A stretch of 64,000 nucleotides of DNA from Muscardinus avellanarius. Lineage: Eukaryota > Chordata > Mammalia > Rodentia > Gliridae. Positions 22,872 through 33,599 of this stretch are shown piece by piece. Where the stretch lies: assembly GCA_963383645.1 (NCBI GenBank), contig OY726565.1, positions 40,947,944 through 41,011,943 on the forward strand, in the 5' to 3' direction. Position numbers and translations under genes: made by a program. Numbering within the stretch: the first letter of the stretch is position 1; the number at the start of each line of letters is the position of its first letter. Below the pieces are notes generated by a model that was not told where the DNA came from, searched no databases, and saw only the letters and a list, made by a program, of their open reading frames with translations.

Positions 22872-24997
22872 CGTTCGTGAGTATTATGCTTAGTCAAATC
22901 TTAATATTAGGAGTTGGGGTATTGGCTAGTCAGCAGAGTCTTTCCAGTGTTGAGGGTGGGTGATGTGGGAGGAGCTGGGGTGATTAGTAAAGGAGTTGGA
23001 TTAGGTAGAGGATATGTTTAGGTTGAGAAAGACTTTAAGTATGGTAAGGTGAAATCTTGCTAGGAATGAGAGAGAGTTAACTACTAGGACTCTTGTCGTT
23101 CGTGGAGTAATTATGGATGTAAGAAATACTTAGAGTATTAGACCAGGAGGTATATTATGTGGAAAAGTTTTGGGGGAGAAAAGTATGTAGGGTTAGTGTG
23201 GGAAGGTTTGTAAATAGGGGTGATGGAAGGAGCAGACAGACATAAAAAAAGAATAGAAAAAAAAATCCACTCAAGATACCAAGACTATTATGTAATCCAG
23301 GAAAAAGGGAGGAAAACCAATCAAAGGAGGAGAATGAAAATAAAGGAAGGAAAGTGGAAGAAAGAGGAAAAAAGAACAAGAATAAAATAAAAGGAACTAG
23401 CAGCTGTGTGAAATAAAAAAATAAGGCAAACTATCCAATATATATATAAAAAAAACAACATATGAAAGTAAGAGAAGTGTGGGTTAAAAGAAAAAAAAAA
23501 TAAAACAGCAATAACCATACCAAAACAAAAGCACTGTAAAAGCAAAATAAAACAAAACATCCACATTAAAAGTAAAATAAACAGTCCTCCTTATTTACGC
23601 ATATGGGGTCAGGTCTATATAATATGTGCATATCTGATTGCTTTGGTAACTTTCAGAATACCATCCAATGTCTCTTAGTTTTCTTTGTACTCTATTTTTT
23701 ATCTTCTTAGGTCACTCTGGGTGTTTGGACACCTTCTCTCCTTTAGCTGCTTTAGGTTTATGTGTCCGGATGTCTGGTTTCACTTTTATTTGATTCTGTA
23801 CAATTCACAGGTTCTGCGAAATTCTAACCTGTGGTCAGTACCTCTGCACTCACCACCCTAGACTCCAGCCTGTGCTTCCCTACAACATGGGTGGAGCATG
23901 AACAAGGTATAATTAGAACCTCCCCCTGAGGTCCTGTGCAGATATTGTGGCCCGATGGATTTTCCTGTGTCTCTGGAAATTCCAGCTGGGTTAGCCGGTG
24001 TGGTCCCAAGATGTACCCTGGGCAAATGGGTGCTGGTTCCTGGGTGCCCACGCTTGCTGCCAGAGCTCTGCCTATTCCAAGAGTGCAGGCTGGGTGTGCT
24101 GCTTTTACTGGACCCAGGAGTGAGTGGATGCAGCTGTCTGTTGCTGCTGGTATGCTCTTCCAAGGTGTATTGAGCTGAGTTCTCGCTTAGAACTAAGCAT
24201 CTGGCTACCAGGAGGGTGGGAACACCCAGCGGTGGGCCAGGAGTGCAGGATAGGTGCTCAAGGATCCAGTACGTGGTGCCCAGTAATGGTCTCTGCCTCC
24301 CGCGGGATGTAGAAACTGGGGGTGCCCCAAGGAGATTTCCGGTTTGCCCAGGGCTTTCGCAGCCTGGAAGGCAGTCTCTGGCAAGGTGGCGGTGGGGGGG
24401 GGTGCTAGACACACAGGCAGGCTCCACTTTAGTGGAGAGAGTGGGACAGGCACTGACTGCTAGCAGGGGACCGGGGCGCAGACAAGGTGCGCAGAGGGGA
24501 GTGCTCAGGTCTGAGGCTTGGGCGTGCTGGGGGGTTGGGGTGCAGCGCACGCTAGGGTCCGCACTTCCCTGGGCGCCCGCAGGTACCTGTCTTCCTTGGT
24601 TCAGGATTTGTGGGAGTCTCTATGCTGTTGTGATCCAGTCGCTGGTGAGCACACAGAATTCTGACGTGGGTGCTGCTCGCTGTGTTCAGTCCCGGATTAT
24701 CTTGCTGCGAGACTATCGGGACTGTTGGGCAGGCAGCTCCGCGGGCCCACGAAAGCAGCCCGCCGCCGCTGATCAGCGTTCCGGTCCGATTGTATCTGCA
24801 GCTGGTCTGGTGTCCGATCTATGTTCTTCTTCTTCTTCAAGTTCAGAGTTCCCCCGAGGTACCAGGATTTGTTTTGGTTCCTGGTATGTATTTATTTTGT
24901 TGATTAAGACACAGCTTCCTAAGTTTTTGAACTTTATTTGCTTCAGCTACTGAGGAGTGCTGTGTCCCTCAGTCGCCATTTTGAAAAAAAAAAAAAA
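22872..24997 (-). promoter_or_regulatory. L1-B 5'UTR / internal promoter region
   Basis: A leader of about 2.1 kb, long for an L1. The outer part (23820-24990) is GC-rich; the inner part (23150-23580) is a purine-rich stretch on the plus strand. The 5' terminus in element sense is CAAAATGGCGACTGAGGGAC at 24964-24983, with a YY1-like AAATGGCGAC. Antisense and sense open frames of more than 200 codons lie here; see findings and rejected items. Confidence 0.75.
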
Positions 24998-25013
24998 CTT
25001 GTTACTTCTTTTT

Positions 25014-26048
25014 ATTAGCTAACCATTTGTTCTGAAAGCAATGAGCTATAGGTAAGAGAACAGATAGGATAAGTCATAGTTTTAAATTTTCAGTTCTTTC
25101 TCCATAATAAGCAGAAAAGAGAAAGGCTATGAAGAATGTGCATGCATAAAAAGTGAATGAAAAAAATGTTTATTTGTTTTTGTGCAGTGTTCCCACGGTC
25201 TTGACAAGAGCAAAAACAGATATTCATATATTGCTTGTAAAATGCAATTTCCATGATCTGCAAATGAGTTAAATGCTCTTATATTTGCAACTAAAACTGA
25301 CATGGTGGAATATAAAAACAAATGGTAAATTCAACTTAATAATTTAAAATGTTAGTTTTTTTTTTACTTACAATGACATTAAATATCAAAAGAAAATCAC
25401 CCTGACAAATTGAGAGAGAGAGGCCACAAGAAAGAAAAAACTTAATATTCTAGTATTCTTTTGTTGCTGAACTTGTATGGTAAACTCTTGAGGTCCATTG
25501 AATAATGTTTTGTGTATTTTCAAGTAACCCAGGGAAAAATCTCTCTTTGTACCCCATGTCTAAGCAATGAGATCGTGGTGCATTTCAACAACAACTCAGG
25601 TGTGTGGTGCAGGAAGACAGGGAAGAAAAGATGTTACTGGAGATTGGATCTGAGCCCCACCCAGGTAGCAGTTGACAAGCATTATTACAAAATGCATCCA
25701 CCTCCCATAGTTCTATTGTCCACATCTGCCAAACAGAGTGGGATTTAGAGGCATTCACAGACAGGATGACTTTTGCTTCCATCTGCAGATTCTGACTTTG
25801 GGCTGTTTCCAGAGAGGCTGATAGGAACACCAGGGGATATGTTCTTTCCTGCTTCATACTAACACATCACCAGAAGGATGTATATTTATGCAAAACAACT
25901 ATGGTTAACTTCTAATGTCTTGCATTTGACTGTTGTGTTTTAGCACTGATGCTAATGATCCACAAACATCTATCTAATATATCTACCATATATCTAATAT
26001 ATAAGAGTTTTCATCAAATACAGAAACAAATAGGGTCTAGGGGTGACA
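25014..26048. other. No recognisable gene or repeat
   Basis: The L1-B target resumes after the TSD. Frames at 25127-25321, 25512-25748 and 25585-25857 overlap on opposite strands and show no family resemblance. Confidence 0.45.
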
Positions 26049-26499
26049 GCTCTCTTCTCCCCACCCTCATTTATACTAGCATGTTGAATAATACACCCAG
26101 AAGCAGAAGTATAAATACATTTTTAAATTGGTACACTATAGATTCATATCACAATGTGGATAATAATGACAATGGCATACATTCACATAGTACTTGGTGC
26201 CCTCCCCCCATGCCTCCCCCTTCCCCCCATGCTACATTCATACTTATACACTTATTCGAATGTATCTTCTCCACTAATCAACCCCAGTCTTCTTCCTTTC
26301 CCATCCTTCCTTTCTAGCTTTGCTGAGGTTTCCCCTCCATTATTCTGAGTCCTTCAGGTATCCCCAATACTCCCTAGTTTGGGAATATTAGAGAAAACAT
26401 ATGTCCCTTCTCTTTCTGTGCTTGGCTGACCTCATTTAACAAAATGTTCTCAATTCAATTGGAAACCCAACTGGGCATGGGCTTTTCTTTGATGGCAGA

Positions 26500-27850
26500 A
26501 TTTTTATTGCTATTTATTTGCTTGCTATTGGTTGGTTTAGGCTTGCTATAGCCTCTTGGTTCAATTTAGGAAGGTTATATGTGCTTAGAAATTTACCAAT
26601 TTCTTCCATGTTTTCCAGTCTATTGAAGTATAAATTTTCAAAATAGTTTCTGATAATCCTTTTAATTTCCCCACTCTTTGTGGTGATTTCCCCTTTCTAT
26701 TTCTGATTTTAATGATTTGAGTTGATTCTCTCTTTTGTTTAGTTTGGCCAAGGATTTGTCAATCTTATTAATCTTCAAAGAACCAGCTTTTTGTTTTGTT
26801 GATCCTTTGAATTGTTTTTTCTTCTCTATTTCATTTATTTCTACTATTATTTTTAATAATTTCTTGCCTTCTACTGGCTCTGATATTAGACTGTTGCAAT
26901 ATTTCTAGGTGCTTGAGATGTGTCATTAGATTGTTTTCTTGGTGACTGTTCTTATGTGGGTTCTCAATGCTATAAACTTGACTCTTAACACTGCTTTCAA
27001 AGTGTTCCATAGCTTTTGGTAAGTTTTGTCTCTATTTTCATTTAATTTCAGAAGTTTCTTTAATTCTCCCCTTATTTCTGATCTTACCCACTCATCATTT
27101 AAATCATTTAATAATGTATCCTTCAATCTCCATGTATTTAAATAGGTTTTTTTCTTTTTTGGTCTTCCTGTTGTTGATTTCTACTTTCATTCCATTGTGG
27201 TCTGAAAAGATGCATGGAATTATATTACATCTTTTAAATTTGTTGGTCCTTGCTTTGTGGCCCAGGGCTTGATCTATTTTGAAGAAGGTTCCATGGGCTG
27301 CTGAGAAAAATGTGTATTCTGCTGTTCCTGGTTGAAATATTCTGTATATGTCTATTAGGTGCATTTGGTTTATAATTTTTTTTAGTTCTGAAGAGTCTTT
27401 ACACATCTTTTGCCTTGAAGATCGATCTAGTGAAGTGAGTGGTGTGTTGAAGTCTCTGATATTATTTTATTTGGTTCTGTTTGAGATCTGATGCCCTGAA
27501 GGGTTTGTTTGCACCCACACTTGGGGCATAAACATTTACTATCATTAGATATTCTTGGTGTATTATTCCTTTTAATAAAAGAAATTGCCCTGCCTTGTCT
27601 TTCCTGATGTATTTAACTTATAGTCTGTTTTATTGGATATCAGCATTATTATCCCTGTTCTTTTTTGGTCTCCATTAACATGATATATCTTTATCCATCC
27701 TTTCATTTTCAAACTATGAATGTCTTTTGCTGTAAGGTGAGTTTCTTGCAAATAGCATATATTTGGATGATTTTTCTTAATCCACATTGCCAGTCTATGT
27801 CTTTTGATTGGTGAGTTAAGGCCTGTGATGTTCAGAGTTATTACTGAAAT
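26500..27850 (-). pseudogene. ORF2 remnant of the older L1-B relative
   Basis: Parts of the RT fingers and the endonuclease are readable, broken into frames such as 27787-27572 (QETHLTAKD), 27406-27104 ([22 protein letters not shown]) and 27126-26926. The YAPN and GDFN regions are damaged by deletions near 27450-27510. Nothing functional can be expected. Confidence 0.75.
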
Positions 27851-27959
27851 ATGATTTTTTTCCTGTCATTTTGTGTTCTATTTTGTTTGATATAATGTTA
27901 TTTTGTCTTTACTTAGATGCCCTGCTAATCAATTTAATCTCTTCTCTGGTTATGAGGTC

Positions 27960-28175
27960 TGCTTCTGTTTTCTCCATTAAGTTTTTTTTAAAATGTATTT
28001 TTTCTCTTGCTGGCATTGTATCCATGAATTTTTGAGATTCTGCTTATCTTGCAACACTTTTGTTTCTCCATCAATTTTGAAAGATAACTTTGCTGGATAT
28101 AACAGTTTTGGTTGTAAGCTGTTTTCTTCCAGGGCCTGAATTACATCATACCAGTCTCTTCTAGCATTCATGACT

Positions 28176-28227
<52 letters not shown>

Positions 28228-29050
28228 TTTCTTTCTTTCTTTCTTTCTTTCTTCTTTATTTCTTTATTCTTTTTTTATTTCTTTTTTCTTTATTTATTTC
28301 TTTATTTATTTTTTATTTTTTATTTTTTATTTTTTATTTCTTTCTTTCTTTCTTTCTTTCTTTATTTATTTTTTTTTCTTTTATTTATTTCTATTTTCTT
28401 TATTTCTTTATTTCTTTATTTCTTTCTTCTTTCTGTGGTACTGGGTTTCCTGGAAGCCCTTCTACCTCCGGGCTACACTCCCAGACCTATTTTATATATA
28501 TTTTTATTTGGAAGCATGGTCTCTTAAGCCAGCGAGGCTGGCTCTGAACCAGTGTGATACTCCTGTCTCTGCCTCACAAGAGCGGGGATTACAAGCATGC
28601 GCCACCACGCCTGGCATGACTTAGGTTTTCAAAGTCTGGGTTAATGTGATTTTTATTCTTTTGCCCCTATATGTCACCGTTCCTTTTTTCTCACTGCTTT
28701 TAAGATTCTTTCCTTGGCCTCTATGTTGGTAATTTTGATTATTATGTGGTGTGGGGAGGTCCTTCTTTGATCTTGTCTTAACGATGTTCTGTATGTCTCC
28801 TGTACATGTATGTCCATATCTCTTCATTATTGGAAAAATCTCTGAAATAATTTCTCTGAAGATATTACAAATATGCTTGGTTTTTTCCTTTATCCCTTCT
28901 TCAATGCCTTTTATCCATAAGTTAGGACATTTCATATTGTTCCAAAGTTGTTCGATGTTTAGGTATTTTTGTTGTAATTACTTCTGTATGCTGTTGACTG
29001 TGCTTTTGGCTTTGAATAAACTGTCTTCTAACAGTGATATTCTGTTTTCC
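27960..29050 (-). pseudogene. ORF1 remnant of the older L1-B relative
   Basis: The C-terminal domain (NARRDWYDVIQALEENSLQPK, partial, at 28171-27977) and the centre (WIKGIEEGI at 28935-28621) are split by a SINE at 28177-28614. The coiled-coil part ends at about 29050, where the inverted segment begins. Confidence 0.75.
28177..28614 (-). mobile_element. Composite SINE with large (TTTC)n tail, 8-bp TSD
   Basis: CATGACTT at 28169-28176 and 28615-28622 flanks the insertion. The tail (about 28173-28435) is an expanded TTTC/TTTA tract. The SINE body starts TGTGGTACTGGGTTTCCTGG and ends CATGCGCCACCACGCCTGG. Confidence 0.88.
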
Positions 29051-29057
29051 AAAAGTA

Positions 29058-29300
29058 GGGCAATTCCTTTTATTAAAAGGAATAATATATCAAAAATATC
29101 TAATGATAGTAAATGTTTATGCCCCAAGTGTGGGTACAAACAAACCCACATCAGATCTCAAATAGACCCAAATACAATAATATTGGGAGACTTCATCACA
29201 CCACTCACTCAATGAGATCGATCTTCAGGGCAAAAGATGTGTAAAGACTCTTCAGAACTAAAGAAAACTATAAACCAAATGGACCTAATAGACCCACTTC
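29058..29300 (+). mobile_element. Inverted L1 endonuclease fragment
   Basis: Plus-strand L1 EN sequence (TAGTAAATGTTTATGCCCCA, CTTCATCACACCACTCACTC, GAACTAAAGAAAACTATAAA) in the middle of a minus-strand L1. It is nearly the reverse complement of 27360-27600 in the same element. Confidence 0.8.
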
Positions 29301-29865
29301 ATGAGTGTTTGTGTCCCTCTCTTACCTCTGACAGCTTTGTGCTTAGGTGTCTCAGCGTTGGGTGTCACTGTAAATGATTTCTGTGTAAGCTCAGGGTTCT
29401 GCATTTCCCCACTCTGGGTTCTGTGGTTTCCAGCCCTGTGCTATGCACCCTCTGGCCCTGGGTTCTGTGCTCTCTGGCCTCGGCTGTGGGCTCTCTGTCC
29501 TAGGCTCTGCAATCTCAGGCCCTGGGCCTGCACCTCCCTACCCACATGGGCAGAGGGCATTCAGTGTAGTCTTGGAGTAACCCCTGTGACTCTGTGCTGG
29601 TGTTGCACCATGAGCACTATGGGCCTTTCCTGTGTCCCTGGAGGTTCTAACTGGAATACCTCCAGGATGGGCCACCAGGTCTTAGCCTGCCGGAGCTTCT
29701 CTGGGCAGTCTTCCACTGAGTAAAGAAAAATGTAACACTGTTACCTTGCTGTCCTGTGAGTCAGCTCTCTGGAGGGCACAGTGTGCCACTGCAGGTGTCT
29801 TCTTCTGTGTTCCTGAATCATAGTGCTGGTCGCTTAAGATGTTGGAGCTCTGCTGCCACTTTCAT

Positions 29866-30075
29866 TTTTGTGTGTGTATGGCACTGGGGATAGAACCCAG
29901 AGGCCTTCTACCTCTGAGATACACTCCCAGACTCACTTTATATTTTATTTGGAAACAGTCTCACAAAGTTGCTGAGAGCCTCATTAAGTAGCTGATACTA
30001 GCTTCAAACTTGTGCAATCCTCCTGTCTCAGCATCCTAAGTCCTGGGATTACAAGCATGTGCCACCATGCCCGGC
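29866..30075 (-). mobile_element. Composite B1-ID SINE
   Basis: The body runs from ATGGCACTGGGGATAGAACC to GTGCCACCATGCCCGGC. Flanking CTGCCACT (29852-29859) and CTGCCACC (30076-30083) are a likely target duplication. Confidence 0.85.
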
Positions 30076-30414
30076 TCTGCCACCATTTTCTGCACTTCAA
30101 GTTCTTGGATTACTTGTTGGGATTTCTTGGGGCTGCAGCATCGGAGTTGGCAATCATGGCTTGGGCTGGTGACCTGAGATGGCACCCATCACCACACAAG
30201 GTCAATCATGCTCTTGGGCTCTTTGCAGTGGATCTTGTGTTCAGAGTATTGAATTTTCTTTTGCCATGGTTCCTGTTTGTGCTCTTGTTCATAAATAACT
30301 CCTGCTGCTTTTTTTCTTTTTTGTCAAGACGCTGTCTTCTCAGTAGTTGAATTTATTTGTTCCAGCTACCGAGATGTGCTATGTCCCACAGTTGCCATTT
30401 TGAATCTAACTACT

Positions 30415-30616
30415 TTTTTTTTTTTTTTTTTTGGTGGTACTGGGGTTCCTGGAGGAACTTCTACCCATGGGTTACACTACGATTCCTATTTTATTTTATT
30501 TTTTAATTTGGAACCAGGGTTTCTTAAGCCAGTGAGGCTGGCTCTGAACCAGCATGATCCTCCTGTCTCCGCCTCCCAAGTGCAGGGATTACAAGTGTGT
30601 GCCACCACGCCCGGCT
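30415..30616 (-). mobile_element. Composite SINE with 10-bp TSD
   Basis: Perfect TCTAACTACT repeats at 30405-30414 and 30617-30626. It inserted just outside the 5' end of the older L1-B relative. Confidence 0.9.
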
Positions 30617-30662
30617 TCTAACTACTGTTTTTAAACAACAAAAATGGCTGGAGGAATCACTT

Positions 30663-30885
30663 TTAGTGCTGGTTGTGGTGTACATGCTAGTAATCACAGT
30701 ACTTGAGAGACTGAAGTAGAATAGCAGGTTCATAGCCAGCCTTAGCAACTTGGTGAGACTCTCAGCAACCTAGAAAGATCCTGTTTCAAAAAAAAAAAGA
30801 AAGAAAGAAAAAGGGCTGGGGGCTATAGCTCAGAGGTAGAACATCCCTGGGTTCAATTCCCAGTACTTTCCCCTACCCCTGCCAC
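30663..30885 (+). mobile_element. Composite B1-ID SINE, older
   Basis: GCTGGTTGTGGTGTACATGC starts a diverged B1 part. After an A-run with GAAA units the ID part reads GGGCTATAGCTCAGAGGTAG and GGTTCAATTCCCAGTAC. Confidence 0.82.
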
Positions 30886-30984
30886 ACAAACATACTCAGA
30901 ACTTGCTACTAACATAAAGATGCTGTTTAACATCATTGAGCTTCTTTTGTTAAATGGAAAAAAAATGTTTCAGCTATGTAGTCT

Positions 30985-31395
30985 ATGTGGATGATGGCTC
31001 TTTTAGTAGTTATTATGGACTGAATGATTTTGTCCTACAAAATTTATGTATTAAAAGGCCTAACACCCAGTGTAACTATGCTTTCAGATAGGTGTCTCTC
31101 AGGAAATAAAGTTAAATGAGGTCATTAAAGTGGGCTTCTGATCCAATAGGATCAATGAGTGATACCAAAAAGCTTCTATATTCTCTCTCCAAATTCACCA
31201 AGGAAAGGCCATGTACAGTTGTAACAAGGTATCCACCCAGAGCCAGGAAGAGAGCTCTCACCAGAAACCTAATTTTCTAGAACCTTGATCATGGACTTCC
31301 AGACTCTGGAACCATGAGAAGTAAATGTCATTTGTTTAATTCATCCAGTATGTTGCATTTTTTAATAGCCCACCAAGCTGACTAATATTTGTTAG
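30985..31395 (+). mobile_element. MLT1/MST-like MaLR LTR relic
   Basis: TATGGACTGAATGATTTTGT, GGCCTAACACCCAGTGTAAC, CCAGGAAGAGAGCTCTCACC, GACTTCCAGACTCTGGAACC, ATGAGAAGTAAATG and CTGACTAATATTTG follow the order of an ancient MaLR LTR. No internal region is present. Confidence 0.6.
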
Positions 31396-31734
31396 AGTCT
31401 GTGCAAGATCTAATTATCATTATTACAGTTGGCACTTAATAGACTTCTAATGAATTTTTGAATCCTCAAGGATACTTGAGGGGAAGGTCCCATGGGTCAT
31501 TATTCTTATAAAATTTTAGTCCTTAGCTTGGCATTAGATGTCCCAATGGGAAAGAAAGTGATAGGATGAAATGATGAGTCCCAGTGATCAGTGACTGGAA
31601 CGTACTGGTAAATTATATATATAATTCACTCAAAACTGACTAAGAGGTATATTGGGTCATGGTCAGCTGAAAAGAACAAACATTAAAAACTAGTACACAA
31701 CTAAAAAAAAAACCCCAGGCACTCAACAACCCAC
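31396..31734. other. No recognisable gene or repeat
   Basis: AT-rich sequence with an A-run at about 31703-31714 just before the L1-A derivative. Confidence 0.4.
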
Positions 31735-32430
31735 CGGGCTCCAGAGAGGAGGGGTGGACAGTGAGCTGAGGTGAGCAGCTGCAGAAGAGCCAGGTTAATT
31801 CAGCAGTTTTTTCAGTGCAAGGAGCATCTAAAGGCCAGGGGCCGGGCTCAGCATGCCCTCCAGGGACTCAGAGTGGAGCTCAAAACCAGAGAAGAAACAT
31901 TCCAGCCTCACGGCCAGGGGCATAGCAGTGGCACCATATTGCCAGTGGAGGCAGCAGTGAGTTCACTGAGTCCACAACAGCTACAGATTAGCAAACTCAA
32001 CAACCATGAGTCAAACTGCGGCCCCTAGAGGAGAAACTTAATTACATCATTTTCAGAGAAATGTATGGAACTGGAGGACATTATGCTAAGTGAGATTAGT
32101 TAGTCACAAAAAATAAGAAATCAGATGCTTTCCCTAATATGTGAGAGCTAGGGAGAAATGGGTCATATGAGGAGCTCTAGATGAAAAAGGAAATCCTATA
32201 GAGGAGCAAACAAAACAACCTAAAGGAGGAGAAAGGAGGGGGGAAGAAGTAAAATCTCTAAAACACACAATGTACTTAAACATATCGAAGTCAACCACTA
32301 AGCCAAGCAAGGGAAGGAGGGATGGGGGGAGGAATTGGGTAGGGGTTCAATCAGTGATGTGTACATGTATGTACACACATGTTTTTTACCTCAATATGAT
32401 GTATAAATATAATGCACCAGTAAAAAATTA
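31735..32430 (+). mobile_element. L1-A copy with a large internal deletion (5'UTR joined to ORF2 end)
   Basis: 31735-32037 matches the sense strand of the L1-A 5'UTR (compare 5645-5932, minus). It ends in GCGGCCCCTAGAGGAGAAA. The next bases, ATTACATCATTTTCAGAGAA, belong to the last 130 bp of ORF2 and run on through the normal L1-A 3'UTR to a poly-A tail near 32430. About 5 kb holding ORF1 and nearly all of ORF2 is missing. The junction lies within a short A-run shared by both sides. The 3'UTR is the normal type without module X. Confidence 0.85.
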
Positions 32431-32497
32431 AAAAAAAACCAAAACTCCCGAATCTTATATAATTTATTGTTATTCTTTGAAAGTTTTAAGTATTTTT

Positions 32498-32716
32498 TTT
32501 TTTTTGTGTGTGTGGTACTGGGGATGGAACCCAGGGGCTTTCTACCTCCGGGCTATACTCCCAGACCTATTTTTTACATTTTTTTATTTGGAAACAGGGT
32601 CTCACTAAGTTGTTGAGAGCCTCACTAAGTAGCTGAGGCTGGCTTTGAAACTGTGCGTCCTCCTGTCTCAGCCTCCCAAGTGTGGGGATTACAGGCGTGT
32701 GCCACCACGCCCGGCG
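32498..32716 (-). mobile_element. Composite SINE with 16-bp TSD
   Basis: Perfect AGTTTTAAGTATTTTT at 32482-32497 and 32717-32732. The body reads ID then B1 in reverse, with few differences from other young copies. Confidence 0.92.
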
Positions 32717-32746
32717 AGTTTTAAGTATTTTTAAAATCAATGTCTT

Positions 32747-32947
32747 TAACCGGGCATGGTGGCGCATGCTTGTAATCCCCGTGCTTGGGAGGCGGAGACA
32801 GGAGGATCGTGCAGGTTAGAAGCCAGCCGTGCACGCGGGCTTAGGAGACCCTATTTCCAAATAAAAAATGTAAAAAACAGGTCTGGGAGTGTAGCCCGGA
32901 GGTAGAAGGGCTTTCAGGAACCCCAGTACCACCAAAAAAAAAAAAAA
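32747..32947 (+). mobile_element. Composite SINE with 14-bp TSD, inverted neighbour
   Basis: AAAATCAATGTCTT lies at 32733-32746 and 32948-32961. It is on the opposite strand to the SINE at 32498-32716, only about 30 bp away, so the two form an inverted pair. Confidence 0.9.
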
Positions 32948-33072
32948 AAAATCAATGTCTTAATTTTGTGGGTGGCACAAAATTATATTAGCTTTTATGT
33001 ATGGAAATTCATAATCAAATGTAACCGTATTTAATGCTCATACAATATCTTGGTCTTTATAAATTATTTAAT

Positions 33073-33350
33073 TATTTAAAATTTTTTTAATGGTGCAATT
33101 TAATCACACATCTTAATGGAGTATAAGTTGGTGGAGGCATACATGCACACATCACCCAATTAGCCCTTATGCAATTCCCACCCCATTTCCTCCCTTCCCT
33201 ACTTCTCATGTTTGTCTTAATGATTAACTTTGATATGTTTGTTAATGTACATCATGAACATTAGATAATTTCCCTCTCTCCCCCTCCCATCCTCTCAGTT
33301 AGGTCACCTTATTTGCTCATCTATAGTATCTTCTTTGTATAGAGTTAATA
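33073..33350 (-). mobile_element. L1-A 3'UTR fragment
   Basis: TTAATGGTGCAATTTAATCA to TAGGTCACCTTATTTGCTCA is the L1-A 3'UTR in reverse. The copy stops before ORF2. Confidence 0.82.
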
Positions 33351-33387
33351 ACCTTGTGGAAGTAACAAATATACATATTTTTATACT

Positions 33388-33592
33388 TTTTATATGTGGT
33401 ACTAGGGGTTAAAGGCAGAGGCATTCTACCTCTGAACTATACTCCTAGCCCAAATTTATTTGTTATTTTGAAATAGTTTCACTAAGTTGCTGAGGGCCTA
33501 AGTTGCTGAGCCTGGCCTACAACTTCTGATCCTCTTGTCTCAGCCTCCCAAGTACTGGGATTACAAGTGTGTGCCACCTTGCTTAGCTATGC
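33388..33592 (-). mobile_element. Composite B1-ID SINE
   Basis: GTGGTACTAGGGGTTAAAGG at the ID end and GGGATTACAAGTGTGTGCCA at the B1 end; moderately diverged. Confidence 0.82.
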
Positions 33593-33599
33593 ATATTTT

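Larger units (their letters stand above)
17786..24997 (-). mobile_element. L1-B full-length LINE-1 with 16-bp TSD
   Basis: A complete minus-strand L1 of about 7.2 kb. Perfect target duplications CTTGTTACTTCTTTTT lie at 17770-17785 and 24998-25013. The order is 5'UTR (about 22872-24997), ORF1 (21894-22871), ORF2 (about 18052-21848) and a 3'UTR ending in a poly-A tail next to the left TSD. Its 3'UTR and 5'UTR do not resemble those of L1-A, while ORF2 is clearly homologous. Both ORFs carry only a few breaks, so the insertion is fairly young but inactive. Confidence 0.95.
26050..30404 (-). mobile_element. Older L1-B relative, internally deleted and rearranged
   Basis: The 3'UTR (about 26105-26450) has the L1-B-like CTTGGTGCCCTCCCCCCATG, but near 26449 it jumps straight into the middle of the RT region (GGGCATGGGCTTTTCTTTGA). 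The C-terminal half of ORF2 is thus missing. EN sequence follows to about 27850, then ORF1 (27960-29050), a segment in inverted orientation (29058-29300) and a 5'UTR to the end at about 30402 (CAGTTGCCATTTTG). Three SINEs interrupt it. Many stops and indels make it clearly older than the 17.8-25.0 kb copy. Confidence 0.8.

Noticed and set aside
23858..24550. 230-codon minus-strand frame
   Set aside because: It lies in the L1-B 5'UTR ahead of ORF1, has no family resemblance, and overlaps an antisense frame of similar length, as expected from GC-rich DNA.
30810..30870. tRNA-like box B (GGTTCAATTCC) in SINEs
   Set aside because: This is the tRNA-derived ID part of a SINE, not a tRNA gene; the 5' half of a tRNA and a cloverleaf are lacking. 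The same applies to other SINE copies.
32036..32042. Joint in the deleted L1-A read as an mRNA splice
   Set aside because: L1-A copy 1 has neither GT after GGAGAAA nor a clear AG before the resumed sequence; a shared A-run explains it better.
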